Shown here piece by piece: positions 42,429 through 50,847 of a DNA stretch of 64,000 nt. The stretch's first letter is position 1. Every line of letters starts with the position of its first letter. The notes beneath the pieces were generated by a model, which was not told the DNA's origin, ran no database searches, and saw only the letters and a list, made by a program, of their open reading frames with translations. A program made the position numbers and the translations under genes. The stretch comes from JAOPZW01 sp963707695. Its GTDB lineage: Bacteria > Actinomycetota > Thermoleophilia > Solirubrobacterales > Solirubrobacteraceae. The stretch covers positions 310,001 through 374,000 of the forward strand of contig CAVPQY010000006.1 in NCBI GenBank assembly GCA_963707695.1, given 5' to 3'.

Positions 42429-42947
42429 ATGGCGGCCAGGACCGACGTGTTCGATCTCGGGCGGCTGCGGCTCACGCCGGGGGAGGCCCGGCGCCTGGAG
42501 CTCGCGGTGCCCCTGGGCGAGTTCAGCTTCGGCGGCCAGCGCTACGTGCCCGAGCCCGCCGAGGCGCCCGCGCAGCTCGACGTCACCCGCATGACGGGCG
42601 GCGGCTACAGCCTGCGGCTGCGCTTCGCGGCGGCGCCGACCGGCCCCTGCATGCGCTGCCTGGAGCCGGCCGCCCCCGTCGTCGAGATCGACGCGCGCGA
42701 GGTCGACCAGCCCGGCGGCGGCGACGAGCTCTCGAGCCCGTACGTCGCGCGCGAGGAGCTCGACCTGGCGGCATGGGCGCACGACGCGCTCGCGCTCGGC
42801 CTTCCCGACCAGCTCCTGTGCCGCGAGGACTGCGCCGGGCTCTGCCCCGAGTGCGGCGAGGACCTCAACGCGGCCGGCCCCGAGCACCGCCACGAGGCCG
42901 CGCTGGACCCGCGCTGGGCCAAGCTGCGCGAGCTCCGGTTCGAGTAG
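42429..42947 (+). CDS. DUF177 (YceD) protein linked to rRNA and phospholipid genes
   Basis: 172 residues with the YceD pattern: CMRCLEP in the middle, the acidic DELSSPYVAREELDLAAWAHDALALGLPDQLLC block and the zinc-type CREDCAGLCPECGEDLN end. In bacteria and plastids DUF177 proteins accompany rpmF and 23S rRNA accumulation. Here rpmF is the next plus-strand gene, but a minus-strand acetyltransferase separates them. Confidence 0.92.
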   Translation: MAARTDVFDLGRLRLTPGEARRLELAVPLGEFSFGGQRYVPEPAEAPAQLDVTRMTGGGYSLRLRFAAAPTGPCMRCLEPAAPVVEIDAREVDQPGGGDELSSPYVAREELDLAAWAHDALALGLPDQLLCREDCAGLCPECGEDLNAAGPEHRHEAALDPRWAKLRELRFE

Positions 42948-42951
42948 GGCG

Positions 42952-42982
42952 GCCGGCGCCCCCGGCGGCGGCCGGCGCCGGC
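42952..42982. terminator. GC-rich hairpin between convergent DUF177 and GNAT genes
   Basis: GCCGGCGCC at 42952-42960 pairs with GGCGCCGGC at 42974-42982 across a 13-base loop. Several overlapping alternative pairings exist in the same GCC/GGC-rich tract, so the exact structure is uncertain. Confidence 0.35.
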
Positions 42983-43000
42983 GCCGGCGCACCGCGCGCC

Positions 43001-43864
43001 TCAGAGCCACGCGCCGCTGGGGACGTACGGCGTGAACGGCCCGACGTTCCCGCGCAGGAAGACCGGGCCGTCGGGGGAGAGCAGCAGGCCCGCGTCGAGC
43101 AGCACCGGCAGCGCCCACTGCTGGGCCGCCGTCAGGAAGTCGACCGACGCCGTCGCCCCCCGCGGGGCGTGCGCGAAGGCGCCCCAGAGCACGGTCTGCG
43201 CGGCCGCCTCGTCGCGGGCGGCGAGCAGAGCGACGGCGCCCGTGCGCCCCAGCAACGCGAAGGCGCGGTCCTCGAGGACCAGCAGGCGCGACCCGTGCCG
43301 CAGCGACGAGGGCAGGTCGCGGGCGTGGCCCGCGCCGCGGACCGCCCGGCCGATGGCGTCGGCCACGGGCAGGCCTCCGTCGCCGGCGTCCTCCACGCGG
43401 GCGGCGGCGTCGGGGATGCGCGCGGCGTCGGGGATCCCGGCGGCGGCCACGGCGGGGTGGAGGTCGAGCCCGGCGCGCGCGTAGCGGCGCATGGCGGCCG
43501 GGCGCTCGGAGGAGAGGACGACCCACCCGCGCGCGCCGTCGCCGTGGCGCAGCGCGGCGTCGAGGAGCCCGCGGCCCACGCCTTGGCCCTGGAGGTCCTC
43601 CACCACCGCGAAGAGGGAGAGCCCCCAGACCCCTTCGCGCAGGAGCGCCTGCGCCACGCCGACGACGCGCCCGTCGCGCTCGGCGACCCACGAGCCGCCG
43701 GGGTCGGTGTCGTGGAGGTGGGCGATCCGGTCGACCTGGCGGGCGTGGAGCTGCGCCTCGTCCTCGCCGGCCGGCGGCGAGAAGAGCGCGCCGCGCGCGA
43801 CGGCGTAGGCGCCCTCGACGTCGCCGGGGCGCAGGGGGCGGACGTGGACCTCCGGCGCGGGCAC
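43001..43864 (-). CDS. GNAT-family N-acetyltransferase
   Basis: 287 residues. The N-terminal GNAT domain has the acetyl-CoA loop motif VEDLQGQGVGRGLLDAAL and an upstream GSWVAERDGRVVGVAQ strand pair. A second, diverged GNAT-like half (about 150-287) lacks a clear CoA loop, suggesting a tandem fusion. Substrate unknown. It interrupts the DUF177-rpmF linkage on the opposite strand. Confidence 0.82.
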   Translation of the reverse strand: MPAPEVHVRPLRPGDVEGAYAVARGALFSPPAGEDEAQLHARQVDRIAHLHDTDPGGSWVAERDGRVVGVAQALLREGVWGLSLFAVVEDLQGQGVGRGLLDAALRHGDGARGWVVLSSERPAAMRRYARAGLDLHPAVAAAGIPDAARIPDAAARVEDAGDGGLPVADAIGRAVRGAGHARDLPSSLRHGSRLLVLEDRAFALLGRTGAVALLAARDEAAAQTVLWGAFAHAPRGATASVDFLTAAQQWALPVLLDAGLLLSPDGPVFLRGNVGPFTPYVPSGAWL

Positions 43865-43894
43865 GCGCGGAAGTCAAGCAGCGGGGCGATTGGC

Positions 43895-43900
43895 TACCCT
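43895..43900 (+). promoter_or_regulatory. -10 element (TACCCT) for rpmF
   Basis: TACCCT ends 11 bases before the rpmF ATG. Confidence 0.45.
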
Positions 43901-43911
43901 GGTCGCTCGCC

Positions 43912-44115
43912 ATGGCCGTCCCCAAGCAGAAGCAGTCGCACGCCCGGACGCACAAGCGCCGCGCCACCCACAAGGTCGGCGCGCCCACGTACAACGCGTG
44001 CCCGACGTGCCACAGCCCGCGCCTCCCGCACCGGGTCTGCCCCGTCTGCGGCAGCTACGGCGGGCGCGAGGTCGTGACGCCGCGCGGCGGCCACGACCAC
44101 GACCACGACCACTAG
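43912..44115 (+). CDS. rpmF: 50S ribosomal protein L32 with histidine-aspartate tail
   Basis: 67 residues. Conserved MAVPKQKQSHARTHKRRA start and zinc cysteines Cys30, Cys33, Cys43, Cys46. The C-terminus carries an HDHDHDH run (residues 61-67) encoded by a CACGAC hexanucleotide repeat, not a usual part of L32. It might bind metal or simply reflect repeat slippage. First gene of rpmF-plsX-acpP-rnc-smc. Confidence 0.96.
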   Translation: MAVPKQKQSHARTHKRRATHKVGAPTYNACPTCHSPRLPHRVCPVCGSYGGREVVTPRGGHDHDHDH

Positions 44116-44121
44116 CCCGGC

Positions 44122-45177
44122 GTGGCGACGACGGTCGCGCTCGACGCGAACGGCGCGGACCTCGGCCCCGCCGAGGTCGCGGCCGGGGCGCTGGAGGCCG
44201 CCGGCCGGGGCGTCCGCGTCCTGCTCTTCGGCCCGGCCGAGGCGCTCGGCGCCGAGGCGGCCGCCCACCCCCTCGTCGAGGTCGTCGACGCGCCGGTGTC
44301 CATCGCCAAGGCGGCCGATCCGGCCCGCGCCGCGCGCGCCACGCCCGACGCCTCGATCGTCCGGGCGGCCCAGGCCGTCGGGGCCGGCGAGGCCGACGCC
44401 CTCGTCAGCGGCGGCTCCACGGGGGCGGCGCTCGCGGCCGCGCTCTTCAACATCAAGCGCGCCCCGGGCGTGCACCGCCCGGCCCTGGCCGTCTCCGTGC
44501 CGGTGCCCGAGCACCCGTTCACGCTGCTCGACGCGGGCGCCAACGCGGAGGTCCGCGCGGAGCACCTCGTGCAGTTCGCGTTCATGGGCGCGGCCTTCAC
44601 CCGTGGCGTGCTCGGGGTCGAGTCGCCCCGCGTCGGGCTGCTCTCGAACGGCGAGGAGGCGACGAAGGGCACCGCGCTGGTCATCGAGACCCACGAGCTG
44701 CTGGCCGAGCGCGTCGCGCAGGCCGGCGGGGCGTTGCGCTTCGTCGGCAACGTCGAGGGCACCGACGTCACGAACGGCGCCGCCGACGTCGTGGTGACCG
44801 ACGGCTTCACCGGCAACATCGTCCTCAAGCTCATGGAGGGCGTCTCGCGCACGATGATCGAGGCCGTGCGCGACGCCGCCCTGGCCTCGCCGCGCGGGAA
44901 GGCGGGCGGCCTGCTGCTGCGCCCCTCCCTCTCCGCGGTGCGCGACCGCCTCGACCCGGAGCTCTCCGGGGGCGCCTACCTGCTCGGCCTGCGCAAGCTC
45001 GGCGTCGTGCCGCACGGGCGCTTCTCCCGCGTCGGGATCCGCCAGGCGATCCTGCTGGCGGCGCGCGGCGTGGAGTCCGGCGTGGTCGACCGCACGCACG
45101 AGGCGCTCGAGGCCGCGGGGGCGCTGCGGAGCGTGCCCGAGGCGTCCGGCGCGGGCTCTAGCGTGCCCTCGTCATGA
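44122..45177 (+). CDS. plsX: Phosphate acyltransferase PlsX
   Basis: 351 residues. Makes acyl-phosphate from acyl-ACP for phospholipid synthesis. Motifs: ALDANGADLGPAEV (family: DAMGGD), GEADALVSGGSTGAALAA, LLDAGANAEV, GLLSNGEEATKGTALV, VVVTDGFTGNIVLKL. The usual DAMGGD reads DANGAD. GTG at 44122, six bases after the L32 stop; its stop overlaps the acpP ATG. Confidence 0.96.
   Translation: MATTVALDANGADLGPAEVAAGALEAAGRGVRVLLFGPAEALGAEAAAHPLVEVVDAPVSIAKAADPARAARATPDASIVRAAQAVGAGEADALVSGGSTGAALAAALFNIKRAPGVHRPALAVSVPVPEHPFTLLDAGANAEVRAEHLVQFAFMGAAFTRGVLGVESPRVGLLSNGEEATKGTALVIETHELLAERVAQAGGALRFVGNVEGTDVTNGAADVVVTDGFTGNIVLKLMEGVSRTMIEAVRDAALASPRGKAGGLLLRPSLSAVRDRLDPELSGGAYLLGLRKLGVVPHGRFSRVGIRQAILLAARGVESGVVDRTHEALEAAGALRSVPEASGAGSSVPSS
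45159..45164 (+). promoter_or_regulatory. -10 element (TAGCGT) for acpP, inside plsX
   Basis: TAGCGT ends 9 bases before the acpP ATG within the last codons of plsX; possible internal promoter giving extra ACP. Confidence 0.4.
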
Positions 45178-45425
45178 CCCGCGACGAGGTGCTCACGCTG
45201 GTCCGCGATCACCTGGCCGACGAGCTCGACGTCGACCCGGGTCGCATCGGCGAGGGCACGCGCTTCAAGGAGGACCTCGAGGCCGACTCGCTCGACCTCT
45301 ACACGCTCGTGCAGGAGCTCGAGGACCGCTACGGCGTGCGCATGACCGACGAGCAGGCGGCGCGCGTCCTCACCGTGGGCCAGGCCGTGGACTTCGTCCT
45401 CGCCCACGCCCCGGCGGCGTCCTGA
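45174..45425 (+). CDS. acpP: Acyl carrier protein
   Basis: 83 residues. The phosphopantetheine-bearing Ser39 lies in LEADSLDLYTLV (DSL motif). Acidic four-helix protein. ATGA overlap with plsX and two bases before rnc, so it belongs to the lipid-RNA processing operon. Confidence 0.95.
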   Translation: MTRDEVLTLVRDHLADELDVDPGRIGEGTRFKEDLEADSLDLYTLVQELEDRYGVRMTDEQAARVLTVGQAVDFVLAHAPAAS

Positions 45426-45427
45426 GC

Positions 45428-46111
45428 TTGCGGCTCCTGAGCGACCTCCTCGACGAGCTGCCCGAGGACCTGCACCGCCAGGTGTTCACGCACGCCTCCT
45501 GGACCGAGCGGCGCTCGGACTCCTACGCCCGGCTCGCCTTCCTGGGCGACAGCGTGCTCGGCCTGGCCGTGACGGCGGCGCTCTACCCGCGCCTGGAGGC
45601 CGAGCGCTACGGCGCCGGGCGCCTGACGAAGATCCGCGCCCAGACCGTCTCGGGCCCGTCCTGCCGGGCCGTGGCCGAGCGCCTCGGCGTGCCCGAGCGC
45701 CTCCAGGCCGCCGCGCCCGACGGCGTCGGCCAGAAGGCCTCGACGCTCGTCGCGACCGAGCGCGTGCTCGCCTCGGTGACCGAGGCCATCATCGGCGCGT
45801 GCTTCCTGCACGCGGGCTACGGGCGCACGGCCGAGGCGGTCGTCGACGCCTTCGAGCCCGAGATCGAGCACGCCCTCGAGCACCCGGTCGACTTCAAGTC
45901 CACGCTGCAGGAGCGCCTCGCCCAGCGCGGCGACGTCGTCGCCTACGAGGTGACGGCCGAGCTCGGGCCGCCGCACGACCGGACCTTCGAGGTCGCCGCC
46001 CGCGTCGGCGAGGAGCTCCTCGGCGAGGGGGCCGGGCGCTCGAAGAAGCACGCCGAGCAGGAGGCCGCGCGCGCGGCCCTCGAAGGCCTCGAGCCGGAGG
46101 ATCCCGCCTGA
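45428..46111 (+). CDS. rnc: RNase III-family protein with altered metal site
   Basis: 227 residues: RNase III domain (1-150) and a C-terminal dsRNA-binding domain (about 155-225, DFKSTLQERLAQ, then GRSKKHAEQEAARAAL). Aligned with E. coli RNase III, the signature NERLEFLGD reads YARLAFLGD: Glu38 and Glu41 become Ala34 and Ala37, Asp45 is kept as Asp41. At the second site ADTVEA reads ASVTEA: Asp114 becomes Ser116, Glu117 is kept as Glu119. Two of four catalytic acids are missing. The fold and RNA binding look intact, so it may be a weak or non-catalytic dsRNA binder, or may use other ligands. TTG start; TGATG overlap with smc. Confidence 0.88.
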   Translation: MRLLSDLLDELPEDLHRQVFTHASWTERRSDSYARLAFLGDSVLGLAVTAALYPRLEAERYGAGRLTKIRAQTVSGPSCRAVAERLGVPERLQAAAPDGVGQKASTLVATERVLASVTEAIIGACFLHAGYGRTAEAVVDAFEPEIEHALEHPVDFKSTLQERLAQRGDVVAYEVTAELGPPHDRTFEVAARVGEELLGEGAGRSKKHAEQEAARAALEGLEPEDPA

Positions 46112-49100
46112 TGCACCTCAAGTCGATCACCCTCAAGGGCTTCAAGTCGTTCCCCGACCGCACGCGGCTGGCCTTCGACCCCGGCGTGTCGGTCATCGTC
46201 GGCCCCAACGGGTCGGGCAAGTCGAACGTCACCGACGCCGTGCTGTGGGCGATGGGCGAGCAGTCGCCCCTGGCCGTGCGCGGGCAGTCGATGCAGGACG
46301 TGATCTTCGGCGGCGGCCGCGGCGTCCAGGCCCGGTCGGCGGCCGAGGTCGAGATCGTCCTCGACAACGCCGACGGGGCGCTCGACCTGCCGCTCGGCGA
46401 GATCTCGATCCTGCGGCGGCTCGACCGCTCCGGGGACGGCGAGTACCGGCTCAACGGCGCCCGCTGCCGCCTCGCGGACGTCCTCGAGGTCCTGTCCGAC
46501 ACCGGCCTGGGGAAGGAGATGCACTCCGTCGTCTCCCAGGGCCGCGTCGAGGCGATCGTCACGTCGAAGCCGAAGGACCGGCGGCTGCTCATCGAGGAGG
46601 CCGCGGGGCTGGGCAAGCACCGCAAGCGCCGCCGGCGCGCCCAGCTCAAGCTCGAGCGCACCCAGGACAACCTCGACCGCGCGCTCGACGTCGAGCGCGA
46701 GGCGCGCTCGCGCCTGCGGCCGCTCAAGCGCCAGGCGGAGGCGGCCGAGCTCCACGAGCGCCTCGAGCGCCAGCTCACCGAGGCGCGGTGGGAGCTGGCC
46801 CGCGAGGCCGTGCGCGCCCGGCGCGCCGACCTCGCCACCGCCTCGGCGGCGGCGCGGTCCGCGCGCGAGGCGCGCGACGCCGCCCAGGCCGAGCTCGGCG
46901 TCGTGGCCGCCCGCCGGCAGGCGGCGGAGGAGGCGCTCGCGCAGCGCACGGAGCAGCGGGAGGCGCTGGCCCAGCGCGCCTACCGCGCCCGGTCCGCCGT
47001 GGACCGCGTCGAGGGCCGCCTGGAGCGCACGCGCGAGGCGTCGACCGCCCTGGCCGAGCGCGTCGAGCACCGCGAGGCCCAGCTCGCCGTCCTGCGGGCC
47101 CAGGCCGCCGAGGACCAGCCCGACGCCGGCGGCCGCGCCCGCGCCGAGGCGCTCGAGGCCGAGCTCGCCCGACTCGACGCCGACCGGGCCGCCGCGCTCG
47201 AGCGCGAGGTCGCCGAGCTCGAGGAGCGCCGCGCCGCCGCCGCTGCGCGCGTCACCGACCTCGAGGCCGAGGACGGGACGCGCCGGGCGGCGCTCGCCGA
47301 GGCGGAGGCCGCCTCCGAGGCGGCCCGCCGCGAGGGCCGCGGGGCCGAGCAGCGCGCCGAGGCCGCACGCCGCGAGGCCGCGCGCGTGGGCGCCGAGCTC
47401 GCGCGGGCCAACCAGTTCCTGCGCAGCCACGCGGGCGTCGTCGCCGGCGACGCCGGACCGGGTGGTCAGGTCCGTGCGCTGGCCGACGACCTGCAGGTGC
47501 AGGCCGGCTTCGAGCTCGCGCTGGCCGCGGCGCTCGGCGGGCGCCTCAGCGCCGCCGTGGTCGAGGACCTGGGGGAGGGCGCCCGGCTGCTGGACCGCAC
47601 CGGCCGCGACGGGGGCCGCGCGCTCGTCGCCCCATCCGGCCCGTCCCCCCGCGCGCCGGGCGACACCGGCGGCCCGCCCACGGACGACGCGGTCGCCCTC
47701 GCCGCGCTCGTGCGCGGCGACGGGCCCGGGCCGGAGCTCGCCCGGGCGCTGCTGGCCGGGGCGTGGGTCGTCGACGACCTCGCCGGCGTGCCCACCGGCT
47801 TCGCCGGCACCGCCGTCACCCGCGACGGCCGGGCCTGGTCGCCGGCCACGCGCGAGCTGCGCCAGGAGGCCCAGGGCGGGGCGGAGCGCGTGCTGGCCGT
47901 GCGCAACGAGCGCGACGAGCTCATCCGTGCCTCCGAGGCCGCGGTCCGGGCCGAGCGCGCGGCGCTCGGCGCGGTCGAGGACGTGCGCGCGGCGGTCGCC
48001 GCCGCGGACATCGCCTGCGACGAGGCCGCCACCGCGGCCCGCGACGCCGCGCGCGCCGTCGCGGCGGCCCGTGAGGAGGAGCGCCAGGTCCGCGTGCTCG
48101 TCGAGCGCCGGCGCGCCGCGCCCGAGCACGGGGAGGGCGCCGTCCGCCGCGCCCAGGTCGAGGGCGAGCTCGCCGCCGAGCGCCGCAACGCCGAGCGCGC
48201 CGCCCGCGAGCGCGCCGAGCGCGCCGCCCGGATCGAGCGCCTCGAGGCCGCCGTGCGGCGCGATCGGGCCCTGGCCCCGGCCACGGAGCGGCTGGCGGCG
48301 GCGCTCGGGTCGGCGCTGGGCGCCGTCCGCAACCGCGTCGAGGCCGTCGAGGCCGAGCTCGCCGCCGACCGCCAGGCCGGGCAGGGGGTCGCCGCCCGCC
48401 TGCGCGAGTGCGCCGCGCAGGAGGCCGACCTGCAGCGCCGCCTGCGCGACGGCGCGGAGGCCGTCACGAGCGCCGAGGTCCGCGCGCAGTCCGTGCGCGA
48501 CCGCGAGGCCGAGGCCGTCCAGGAGCTCGCCGGCCTGGCCGAGCGGCTCGGGCTCGACGCCGAGCCCGCCGCCGAGCCGCTGCCGGAGGAGACGGCGCAC
48601 GAGCTCGGGCGCCGCATCGAGCGCCTCGTCCGGCGCCGCGAGCAGCTCGGGCCGGTCAACCCCCTGGCCAAGCAGGAGCACGACGAGGCCGTCGCGCACG
48701 TCGAGGAGCTCGAGGGCCAGCGCACCGACCTCGAGACCGCGCTGCGGGAGCTGCGGACGCTCATCCGCGACACCGACCGCCAGATCCGCGACACCTTCGA
48801 GGCGACCTTCACCGCGGCCGCGAAGAACTTCGAGGAGCTCGCGGCCCACTGCTTCCCCGGCGGCCGCGGCCGGCTGCGGCTCGTGCGGGGCGACGGCGGC
48901 GGGCCGCGGGCGGTGCTCGGCGGCGGCGCGGCCGGCGACGACCCGGCCGCGCAGGAGGCCGCCGAGGAGGCGGCCGAGGCCGAGGCGCAGGCCGAGGGCG
49001 ACGGCGGCCCCGAGGACGACATCGGCGTCGAGATCGAGATCACGCCCGCCGGCAAGGCGATGAAGCGCCTGACGCTGCTCTCGGGCGGCGAGAAGTCGAT

Positions 49101-49398
49101 GACCGCCATCGCGTTCCTCTTCGCGGTCTTCCTCGCGCGGCCGTGCCCGTTCTACATCCTCGACGAGGTCGAGGCCGCGCTGGACGACCTGAACATCACC
49201 CGCTTCCTCGACCTCGTGCGGACCTACCGCGACCGGGCGCAGTTCATCGTCGTCACCCACCAGAAGCGCACGATGGAGGCCGCGGACACGCTCTACGGCG
49301 TCTCGATGGGCGACGACGGCGTCTCGAAGGTCGTGTCCCGGCGGCTGCCCCCGGAGCTCGTCGACGAGGCCGAGGCGGCGGCCGCCGGCGCCGCGTAG
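46111..49398 (+). CDS. smc: Chromosome segregation ATPase SMC
   Basis: 1095 residues, compact for SMC (usually about 1150-1200). N-terminal head with Walker A GPNGSGKSN, Q-loop and RRLLIEEAAG. Two Ala/Arg/Glu-rich coiled arms flank a hinge (about 450-590, LQVQAGFELALAAALGGRLSAAV). The C-terminal head has signature LLSGGEKSMTAIAFLFA, Walker B CPFYILDEVEAALDD and D-loop. A Gly/Ala/Glu/Asp-rich insertion (about 935-975) precedes the C-head strands. ScpA and ScpB are not in the window. Directly coupled to rnc, the conserved order. Confidence 0.96.
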   Translation: MHLKSITLKGFKSFPDRTRLAFDPGVSVIVGPNGSGKSNVTDAVLWAMGEQSPLAVRGQSMQDVIFGGGRGVQARSAAEVEIVLDNADGALDLPLGEISILRRLDRSGDGEYRLNGARCRLADVLEVLSDTGLGKEMHSVVSQGRVEAIVTSKPKDRRLLIEEAAGLGKHRKRRRRAQLKLERTQDNLDRALDVEREARSRLRPLKRQAEAAELHERLERQLTEARWELAREAVRARRADLATASAAARSAREARDAAQAELGVVAARRQAAEEALAQRTEQREALAQRAYRARSAVDRVEGRLERTREASTALAERVEHREAQLAVLRAQAAEDQPDAGGRARAEALEAELARLDADRAAALEREVAELEERRAAAAARVTDLEAEDGTRRAALAEAEAASEAARREGRGAEQRAEAARREAARVGAELARANQFLRSHAGVVAGDAGPGGQVRALADDLQVQAGFELALAAALGGRLSAAVVEDLGEGARLLDRTGRDGGRALVAPSGPSPRAPGDTGGPPTDDAVALAALVRGDGPGPELARALLAGAWVVDDLAGVPTGFAGTAVTRDGRAWSPATRELRQEAQGGAERVLAVRNERDELIRASEAAVRAERAALGAVEDVRAAVAAADIACDEAATAARDAARAVAAAREEERQVRVLVERRRAAPEHGEGAVRRAQVEGELAAERRNAERAARERAERAARIERLEAAVRRDRALAPATERLAAALGSALGAVRNRVEAVEAELAADRQAGQGVAARLRECAAQEADLQRRLRDGAEAVTSAEVRAQSVRDREAEAVQELAGLAERLGLDAEPAAEPLPEETAHELGRRIERLVRRREQLGPVNPLAKQEHDEAVAHVEELEGQRTDLETALRELRTLIRDTDRQIRDTFEATFTAAAKNFEELAAHCFPGGRGRLRLVRGDGGGPRAVLGGGAAGDDPAAQEAAEEAAEAEAQAEGDGGPEDDIGVEIEITPAGKAMKRLTLLSGGEKSMTAIAFLFAVFLARPCPFYILDEVEAALDDLNITRFLDLVRTYRDRAQFIVVTHQKRTMEAADTLYGVSMGDDGVSKVVSRRLPPELVDEAEAAAAGAA

Positions 49399-49445
49399 CA
49401 CCGGGAAGGGTTGCATCGGGCCGTCCTGGCGGCGAGGATCGCCCG

Positions 49446-50789
49446 ATGCCCACCGCAGACGACCGGATCACCCGCCGCCGCTTCGTCGGCGCCGCCGCCG
49501 GGACGCTCGGGGCGGCGGCCCTCGGCGGCCCCGCCGCCGCGCTGGCCAAGCCGCACCGCCGGACGCCGTTCGACCACGTCGTGGTCCTCATGATGGAGAA
49601 CCGGTCCTTCGACCACTTCCTCGGCTGGGTGCCCGGTGCCGACGGCCGCCAGGCCGGACTGGTCTACCGCGACGCGGCCGGCGTGCCGCACGCGACGCAC
49701 GCCCTGGCCCCGGACTACCAGGGCTGCGGGTTCGCCGACCCCGACCACTCCTACCTCGGCGGCCGCGTCGAGTACAACGGCGGCCGCTGCGACGGCTGGC
49801 TGCGCGCCGGGCGCAACGACGTCTACTCGATCGGCTACTACCGCCGCAAGGACCTCTCGTTCTTCGGGCCCGCCGTCAAGTCCTGGACGACCTTCTCCCG
49901 CTACTTCTCCGGGATCCTGGCCGAGACGTACCCCAACCGCTTCGTCCAGCACGCGGGGCAGACCGATCGCCTGGCCAACAACTTCTCCGTGTCGACGCTG
50001 CCGACGATCTGGGATCGCCTGGCCGGGGCGGGGCTGAGCGGCCGCTACTACTTCAGCGACCTGCCCTTCCTCGCCCTGTGGGGCGGGAAGTACACCTCGA
50101 TCAGCCATCCGATCGCGGACTTCTTCAAGGACTGCGCGGCCGGGACGCTGCCGCACGTCTCCTACGTCGACCCGACGTTCCTGGGGGAGGAGGCCGGCAC
50201 CTCCGCCGACGACCACCCGCACGCGGACATCCGCAACGGCGAGGCGTTCATGAACCGGATCTACCGCGCGGTGACGACGAGCCCGGCGTGGTCGCGCACC
50301 GCCCTCGTCATCAACTACGACGAGTGGGGCGGCTTCTTCGACCACGTCCCGCCGCCGACGCGCCCCCTGCCGCCGGCCACGCGCGCGGCCGGCGACGTGG
50401 ACGGCCGGCTCGGGTTCCGCGTGCCCTGCCTCCTCGTCTCGCCCTACGCGCGCCGCGGCTACGTCGGGCGCCGGCAGTACGACCACACCTCGATCCTGCG
50501 CATGATCGAGGACCGCTTCAACCTGGCGCCGCTCACGGTGCGCGACGCGACGGCGAACAACCTCGCCGACGAGCTGCTGCCGCGCGCGAAGCGGTGGACG
50601 CCGCAGTTCGACGTGCCGGCCGGGCCGTTCGGCGGCGCCTGCCCGGTCCCGGCGCCGGGCGACGGCGACCTCACCGCGACGCGGTCGGCGGTCGGCGCGG
50701 CCCGCCGCGGCGCGGCCCGCGGGTCCGCCGAGGAGCGCGACTGGGACCGCCTGCGCGAGCTGGCCCAGTCGACCGGCTGGCCGGTGTAG
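49446..50789 (+). CDS. Tat-exported phosphoesterase (phospholipase C/acid phosphatase family)
   Basis: 447 residues. Twin-arginine signal ITRRRFVGAAAGTLGAAALG, then the family signature FDHVVVLMMENRSFDHFLG, a HAGQTDR segment and the DEWGGFFDHVPPP block with metal ligands. PF04185-type enzymes hydrolyse phospholipids or phosphomonoesters outside the membrane. ATG 49446 is preceded by GAGGA. Placed between smc and ftsY, which are normally close, so it is an insertion in that block. Exact substrate unknown. Confidence 0.92.
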   Translation: MPTADDRITRRRFVGAAAGTLGAAALGGPAAALAKPHRRTPFDHVVVLMMENRSFDHFLGWVPGADGRQAGLVYRDAAGVPHATHALAPDYQGCGFADPDHSYLGGRVEYNGGRCDGWLRAGRNDVYSIGYYRRKDLSFFGPAVKSWTTFSRYFSGILAETYPNRFVQHAGQTDRLANNFSVSTLPTIWDRLAGAGLSGRYYFSDLPFLALWGGKYTSISHPIADFFKDCAAGTLPHVSYVDPTFLGEEAGTSADDHPHADIRNGEAFMNRIYRAVTTSPAWSRTALVINYDEWGGFFDHVPPPTRPLPPATRAAGDVDGRLGFRVPCLLVSPYARRGYVGRRQYDHTSILRMIEDRFNLAPLTVRDATANNLADELLPRAKRWTPQFDVPAGPFGGACPVPAPGDGDLTATRSAVGAARRGAARGSAEERDWDRLRELAQSTGWPV

Positions 50790-50832
50790 CGACGCGGTCG
50801 ACCTCGGGCCGCGCCCCGGCGGCCCGGGGCTC

Positions 50833-50838
50833 TAGCCT
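50833..50838 (+). promoter_or_regulatory. -10 element (TAGCCT) for the coiled-coil unknown
   Basis: TAGCCT ends 9 bases before ATG 50848. Confidence 0.45.
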
Positions 50839-50847
50839 GCGCGGCCG

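Noticed and set aside
42950..42990. GCC/GGC tract as a regulatory repeat
   Set aside because: It lies between convergent gene ends and is low-complexity GC; only a possible terminator role is retained.
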